The notes under the pieces are model-generated. The model was not told the DNA's origin. It ran no database searches and worked only from the letters and a program-made list of their open reading frames with translations. A stretch of 9,525 nt of DNA from Chloroflexota bacterium (GTDB lineage: Bacteria > Chloroflexota > Anaerolineae > SpSt-600), in NCBI GenBank assembly GCA_011041825.1, contig DRAO01000508.1:1-9525 (forward strand), read 5' to 3'. Shown in pieces: positions 6,349 through 9,525 of the stretch; position 1 is the stretch's first letter; every line of letters begins with the position of its first letter. A program made the position numbers and the translations under genes.

Positions 6349-7058
6349 CCGAGCAACCCCTGGAGTTCTAAAGCCGATTCCCACATTGAGACGTTATTGA
6401 ACAACACGTAAACCTCATCGTATCGGCTGCACAAGTCCGCCAGCCACATCAGGTCATCTCGAGTGTAGCGATAATAGTAGCCGGTTTTACCGTGTAGCCG
6501 GAAATAAGCTAATCCCCGGGTAACGGGCAAGCGCTGAAAGGGGTCCACGCAGTGCACCAACCCCAGCTCCTCACAGAGGGCGGCGATTGTCTCATCCTCC
6601 CACTTCCCTCTCGGCTCCCAGACCAGGGTGAAATTACCCCTGTCTATCTGGCTGAAGAATGCCTTCATATTAGCGATGTTCTCCCCGGTGGGGGTAAACC
6701 TGGCCGGGCATTGAAAGACTATTATCTTCGCCTTAAGGGCTTCAGCTATTGCTCTGGTGGTCTCCCAGGCTTTGAACACCTCTTCGGTGGGCCTGAAGAA
6801 GCCGTAAAGTTCTCTGGCTTCGGGGGGGATGTTTAACTTTGCCTTACGGTAGGTAGGGCTGGTAGCGTGGTGGGTGATAAGCTGCCAAGCTTTGAGGGTA
6901 AATTCAAATCCCGGGGGAGCCTCCTTTCGCCATTTAGAGGCTGTCTCCAGCTTGGGAGGTTTGTAAAAAGTCTGCTGGATTTCCACCAGCTTCAGAGCCT
7001 CATAATATTGGTTGCGGGCTTTAGGAAAGCCACAGCATCCCAGCTTAACTTTCACCAT
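6345..7058 (-). CDS. DUF72 family protein
   Basis: This 237-residue protein is a complete DUF72 (YecE-like) member, a TIM-barrel-like family of unknown biochemical function. Visible family motifs are LGCCGFP (6-12), EIQQTFY (26-32), FEFTLKAWQLITH (51-63), FQCPARFTPT (115-124), VWEPRG (146-151), YFRLHG (185-190) and VYVLFNN (216-222). These motifs sit in the normal order, and the length fits the shorter members. ATG at 7058 follows the ABC ATPase stop by 2 bp. There is no obvious Shine-Dalgarno, so translation is probably coupled to that gene. The stop overlaps the glycosyltransferase start. Neighbours do not reveal a function. DUF72 is widespread in bacteria and archaea and I would not infer an activity. 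Confidence 0.9.
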   Translation of the reverse strand: MVKVKLGCCGFPKARNQYYEALKLVEIQQTFYKPPKLETASKWRKEAPPGFEFTLKAWQLITHHATSPTYRKAKLNIPPEARELYGFFRPTEEVFKAWETTRAIAEALKAKIIVFQCPARFTPTGENIANMKAFFSQIDRGNFTLVWEPRGKWEDETIAALCEELGLVHCVDPFQRLPVTRGLAYFRLHGKTGYYYRYTRDDLMWLADLCSRYDEVYVLFNNVSMWESALELQGLLG

Positions 7059-7060
7059 TT

Positions 7061-7798
7061 TTAAATAAGTATTTTGCTGAGGAAGAGCTTCGTGCGTTCC
7101 TCCTTGGGGTTGTTGAAAATCTCCTCTACCGTGCCCTCCTCTACGATGCGGCCCTCATCCATAAATATAATCCGGTCAGCAGCCGCTTTTACGAAGCCCA
7201 TCTCGTGCGAGACCACCACCATTGTCATCCCCTCTCGGGCCAGGTCTAACATCACATCCAGCACTTCCTTTATCATCTCGGGGTCAAGGGCCGAAGTTGG
7301 CTCATCGAAGAGCATTATCTTGGGCTGCATTGCCAGGGCACGGGCAATGGCTACCCGCTGCTGTTGCCCACCGGAAAGCTGAGCTGGATAAGCAGGGGCT
7401 TTCTCGGGTATCCCCACTTTTTCCAGCAATTCCATAGCGATGCGCTCAGCTTCCTCTCGAGAACGCTTTCGTACCACTCTCTGGGCCAGGGTGATGTTCT
7501 CAAGGGCAGTGAGGTGGGGGAAGAGGTTAAATTGCTGGAAGACCATTCCTACCTCAGCCCGGACCTTGTTGATATTGGTCTTCTCATCGGTGACGGGGAT
7601 GCCATCCACAATGATGGTACCACGGTCAGGCCGCTCCAAATGGTTGATACACCGGAGTAAGGTGGATTTCCCAGCTCCGCTAGGGCCTATTATTACCACT
7701 ACTTCGCCCCGTTTCACCGAGAGGCTCACATCTTCCAGAGCCTTGACCCGTCCGAAGCGCTTGTATAGATGCTCGATCCGGATAATTTCATCGCTCAT
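7061..7798 (-). CDS. glnQ: ABC transporter ATP-binding protein, polar amino-acid (GlnQ-type)
   Basis: The 245-residue protein has the full set of ABC-ATPase motifs: Walker A GPSGAGKS (38-45), Q-loop FQQFNLFPH (87-95), LSGGQQQR signature (141-148), Walker B IMLFDEP (161-167), and the switch His198. [17 protein letters not shown] is typical of the polar amino-acid uptake family (GlnQ/HisP/ArtP). It would energise import of an amino acid through a permease at the inner membrane. No permease or solute-binding protein is in the window, so partners must lie elsewhere or it is an orphan subunit; the substrate is unknown, hence the symbol is a family label. ATG at 7798 is preferred over a TTG at 7840 because AGGAGAGGGAGGGG lies just upstream and the family begins there. 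It is followed by the DUF72 gene at 2 bp. Confidence 0.9.
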   Translation of the reverse strand: MSDEIIRIEHLYKRFGRVKALEDVSLSVKRGEVVVIIGPSGAGKSTLLRCINHLERPDRGTIIVDGIPVTDEKTNINKVRAEVGMVFQQFNLFPHLTALENITLAQRVVRKRSREEAERIAMELLEKVGIPEKAPAYPAQLSGGQQQRVAIARALAMQPKIMLFDEPTSALDPEMIKEVLDVMLDLAREGMTMVVVSHEMGFVKAAADRIIFMDEGRIVEEGTVEEIFNNPKEERTKLFLSKILI

Positions 7799-7872
7799 AC
7801 CCCTCCCTCTCCTGTAATTATGCAAGCCCCCCGAAGCCAAAGAGGGCTCCCCTCTTCGGGTTCAGACACCGG
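7799..7872 (-). promoter_or_regulatory. Gap between the M42 peptidase and the ABC ATPase gene
   Basis: This 74-bp gap holds a nested inverted repeat (7830-7860), a weak CATAAT-like -10 box around 7815-7824 with no good -35 at the right distance, and a purine-rich ribosome site for the ABC ATPase. Whether a promoter exists here is unclear. Confidence 0.4.
7830..7860. repeat. Nested inverted repeat upstream of the ABC ATPase gene
   Basis: Two alternative stems overlap. One is a perfect 7-bp stem AAGAGGG/CCCTCTT (7840-7846 and 7850-7856) with a 3-base loop. The other is an outer 7-bp stem CCCGAAG/CTTCGGG (7830-7836 and 7854-7860). They share bases 7854-7856, so the full stems exclude each other. 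The hairpins have no T-run after them on either strand, so a canonical terminator is unlikely; an attenuator or mRNA-processing structure is possible. Confidence 0.6.
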
Positions 7873-8865
7873 TCACCAATCCAAAGGGCTTGTCAGGAAG
7901 CTTTTGAGCAATTTAACAGCATTCTTCACATCGTTGAAATCCACCATTTCCGATGGGGTGTGGACGTAACGGCAGGGGATGGAAACCACTCCCGCAGGGA
8001 TGCCTTCCCTGCTCAACTGCATAGCTGCGGCATCTGTAGTACCGCCTTCCAGGACCTCAAGCTGGTAAGGGACGCCAGCCTGAACGGCGGCTTTGATGAG
8101 GGCTTCCCTAACCCCCGGGTGGGAAAGCATCCGGGCATCTTTGACCTTTATGGCTGGCCCTTTCCCCAGGGATACGGCCATCTTGGGAGCTTCCGGGGTA
8201 TCACCAGTCCGGGTTACATCAATAGCTACGGCCACCTGAGGAGCTATACCGTAGGTGGAAGTTACCGCTCCCCTCAGCCCAATCTCCTCCTGAACGGTGA
8301 AGACGAAGTAAAGGTCGTGGGGCACTTCGTCCAACTCCTGCATCACCTGGATTAAAATCGCACAGCCGATACGGTCATCAAAGGCTTTGGCTATGAGGCG
8401 TTCCCCTTGTACCACCAGGGGCCTGGTAAAGACGCCTATATCACCAATCTTGACCGGGCAATGCTCCTTATCCTCTGCTCCCACATCAATGAATAACTTA
8501 TCCAGGGGAGGTGTCTTCTCCTTATCTTCCATCTTCTCAGCACCAATCACGCCAATCACACCATTCTCGAACTCCACACGGTTGCCTAAGAGGGTGCGAG
8601 GGGAGACCCCCCCAACTTTAGAAAAGCGAAGGAAGCCTTTTTCGTCTATGTGGTTGACTATGATGCCGATTTCATCCATATGGGCGGCCAGCATCACCTT
8701 CTTGCCGCCACCCTTCCCCTTCCTGAGAGCAATGAGGTTACCCAAGGCATCCACTTTAATCTCATCGGCCAGCTTCCCTACAAAGCCTTTGATTACCTTG
8801 CGGATGCGGGCCTCGTTCCCCGAAGGGCCATAGGTCTCCGTGAGGGTTTTTATAATCTCTATCAT
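7873..8865 (-). CDS. M42 family metallo-aminopeptidase (endoglucanase-like annotation)
   Basis: This 330-residue protein is a co-catalytic two-metal aminopeptidase of family M42 (TET/DeblockING type), often mislabelled 'endoglucanase'. The family forms large cytosolic assemblies that trim peptides. Conserved ligands are visible: His62 and Asp64 in AAHMDEIG, Asp163 in KAFDDR, the Glu193-Glu194 pair in VQEEIG, Asp216 in AIDVT, and His302 in YVHTPSE. All ligand positions are present, so the enzyme should be active. The apical insert is normal. The start at 8865 is set by AAAGGAGG 4 bases upstream. It sits 13 bp after a paralogous M42 gene, so both are probably co-transcribed. Its substrate range cannot be told from sequence alone. 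Confidence 0.93.
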   Translation of the reverse strand: MIEIIKTLTETYGPSGNEARIRKVIKGFVGKLADEIKVDALGNLIALRKGKGGGKKVMLAAHMDEIGIIVNHIDEKGFLRFSKVGGVSPRTLLGNRVEFENGVIGVIGAEKMEDKEKTPPLDKLFIDVGAEDKEHCPVKIGDIGVFTRPLVVQGERLIAKAFDDRIGCAILIQVMQELDEVPHDLYFVFTVQEEIGLRGAVTSTYGIAPQVAVAIDVTRTGDTPEAPKMAVSLGKGPAIKVKDARMLSHPGVREALIKAAVQAGVPYQLEVLEGGTTDAAAMQLSREGIPAGVVSIPCRYVHTPSEMVDFNDVKNAVKLLKSFLTSPLDW

Positions 8866-8869
8866 CTTG

Positions 8870-8877
8870 CCTCCTTT
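8870..8877 (-). promoter_or_regulatory. Ribosome binding site of the downstream M42 gene
   Basis: The minus strand reads AAAGGAGG, then CAAG and the ATG at 8865. It is a near-perfect anti-Shine-Dalgarno match 4 bases from the start. It lies just after the upstream M42 stop (8879-8881), so the second paralogue is translated independently at high efficiency. Confidence 0.75.
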
Positions 8878-8878
8878 G

Positions 8879-9525
8879 TCAGGTTAATTGAAGGATTTCG
8901 GGCGTTAATCTCCTAAGGGTTGCTTTCATCAATCGTATGGTGTTCTCAAAATCTTCCAGGTTCAATATGGAGGCTGGGGAATGGATGTAACGACAGGGCA
9001 CGGCAACTGTGGCCGAAGGGATGCCTTCCTTCGTTAAATGGATAGCTCCCGAATCGGTGCCCCCAACAAGGGGCTGCTTAAATTGATAAGGGATACCCTC
9101 AGCTTCGGCTGTATCCACAAGGAGCCGCACCAAGGGCTGGAAAGCCACGAATGAGCGGTCCATAATGGTGATGGCAGGACCATACCCCAGCCGAGTAGTA
9201 GGGCTGACGTCCTTCTTCTTGGGCAAATCATCGGCGATGGTGCCCTCGAGGGCAAAGGCGGCATCGGGTCCTATCCTGAAAGCTGCTACTTTGGCCCCCC
9301 GGAGCCCCACTTCTTCTTGGACGGTGAAGACAGCATAGACATCAAACGGGTACCTCTCCTTCACCAGCTCAGCTAGCACGGCACACCCAGCACGATCATC
9401 AAATGCTTTGCCTTTCACCACTTTGGAGCCTAACTGGGTGAAAGCCGTGGCGAAGGCTGCATAATCACCTATTTTAACCAGTTTCTCCGCTTCGGCTTTG
9501 CTGGATGCCCCTATATCTATCACCA
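8879..9525 (-). CDS. Second M42 family metallo-aminopeptidase, N-terminus outside the window
   Basis: This gene is open to the right edge; its start and the first His ligand are not in the window. The visible 214 residues (numbered from Val at 9523) begin VIDIGASS and carry Asp42 in KAFDDR, Glu70-Glu71 in VQEEVG, ALEGT (91-95) and His181 in CRYIHS. Thus the C-terminal two thirds of the catalytic domain are present. The residue at the fourth metal position is Glu93, where the neighbouring paralogue has Asp; both types are known in the family. Sequence differences from the neighbour show an old duplication, not a recent copy. It lies 13 bp upstream of the other M42 gene. It may form a mixed or separate TET-like complex with it, which is inference. 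Confidence 0.92.
   Translation of the reverse strand, partial: VIDIGASSKAEAEKLVKIGDYAAFATAFTQLGSKVVKGKAFDDRAGCAVLAELVKERYPFDVYAVFTVQEEVGLRGAKVAAFRIGPDAAFALEGTIADDLPKKKDVSPTTRLGYGPAITIMDRSFVAFQPLVRLLVDTAEAEGIPYQFKQPLVGGTDSGAIHLTKEGIPSATVAVPCRYIHSPASILNLEDFENTIRLMKATLRRLTPEILQLT

Noticed and set aside
1..9525. CRISPR arrays, tRNA or rRNA genes, insertion sequences
   Set aside because: No regularly spaced direct repeats, transposase-like frames, terminal inverted repeats or tRNA-like sequences were seen by eye; a tRNAscan-SE and ISfinder run would confirm.

Overview
The window is a compact stretch of bacterial chromosome in which every convincing gene lies on the minus strand, so transcription runs from high to low coordinates. 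Shine-Dalgarno sites such as AAGGAGG and sigma-70-like promoters show a bacterium rather than an archaeon. The mixture of M42 peptidases, a DUF72 protein, a GT39/ArnT-like membrane protein, a YegS-type lipid kinase and an AF2212/DUF104-like small protein would fit an environmental or thermophilic lineage such as Chloroflexota. That taxonomic guess is weak, because no rRNA or other marker gene is present.

In transcription order, the upstream block (9525 to 4735) holds two tandem M42-family aminopeptidases, the first cut by the window edge. A 74-bp gap with a nested inverted repeat follows, then a GlnQ-type amino-acid ABC transporter ATPase, a DUF72 protein and a multi-pass glycosyltransferase. 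The last three are 2 bp apart or overlap, so they look like one transcription unit. The peptidases and the amino-acid transporter ATPase suggest peptide and amino-acid use.

A 133-bp gap (4602-4734) carries a near-consensus promoter (TTGTCA-17 bp-TACAAT) and a perfect dyad in the leader. This promoter drives the most interesting part: an AAA/ABC-type ATPase of the RecF/OLD/AAA_21 kind (3516-4601) followed 5 bp later by a TOPRIM-like DUF4276-type protein (2797-3510). Such an ATPase plus TOPRIM pair resembles a split OLD nuclease or the PARIS AriA/AriB architecture and is a candidate phage-defence module. The start of the ATPase gene is sampled at about 35-38% GC, against about 62% in the neighbouring glycosyltransferase, which suggests horizontal acquisition. 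Its Walker B motif reads DGPE where DEPE is usual.

The same run continues, with overlapping or close junctions, into a P-loop kinase (GTG start inside the TOPRIM gene), a diacylglycerol-kinase-like lipid kinase (ATGA overlap) and a Ca2+/H+ antiporter. At the left edge a second strong extended -10 promoter, partly inside the antiporter gene, drives a small gene cut by the window edge whose first 29 residues look like a DUF104/AF2212-type antitoxin.

No tRNA, rRNA, CRISPR array, insertion sequence or convincing intrinsic terminator was seen. No gap between genes exceeds 133 bp.
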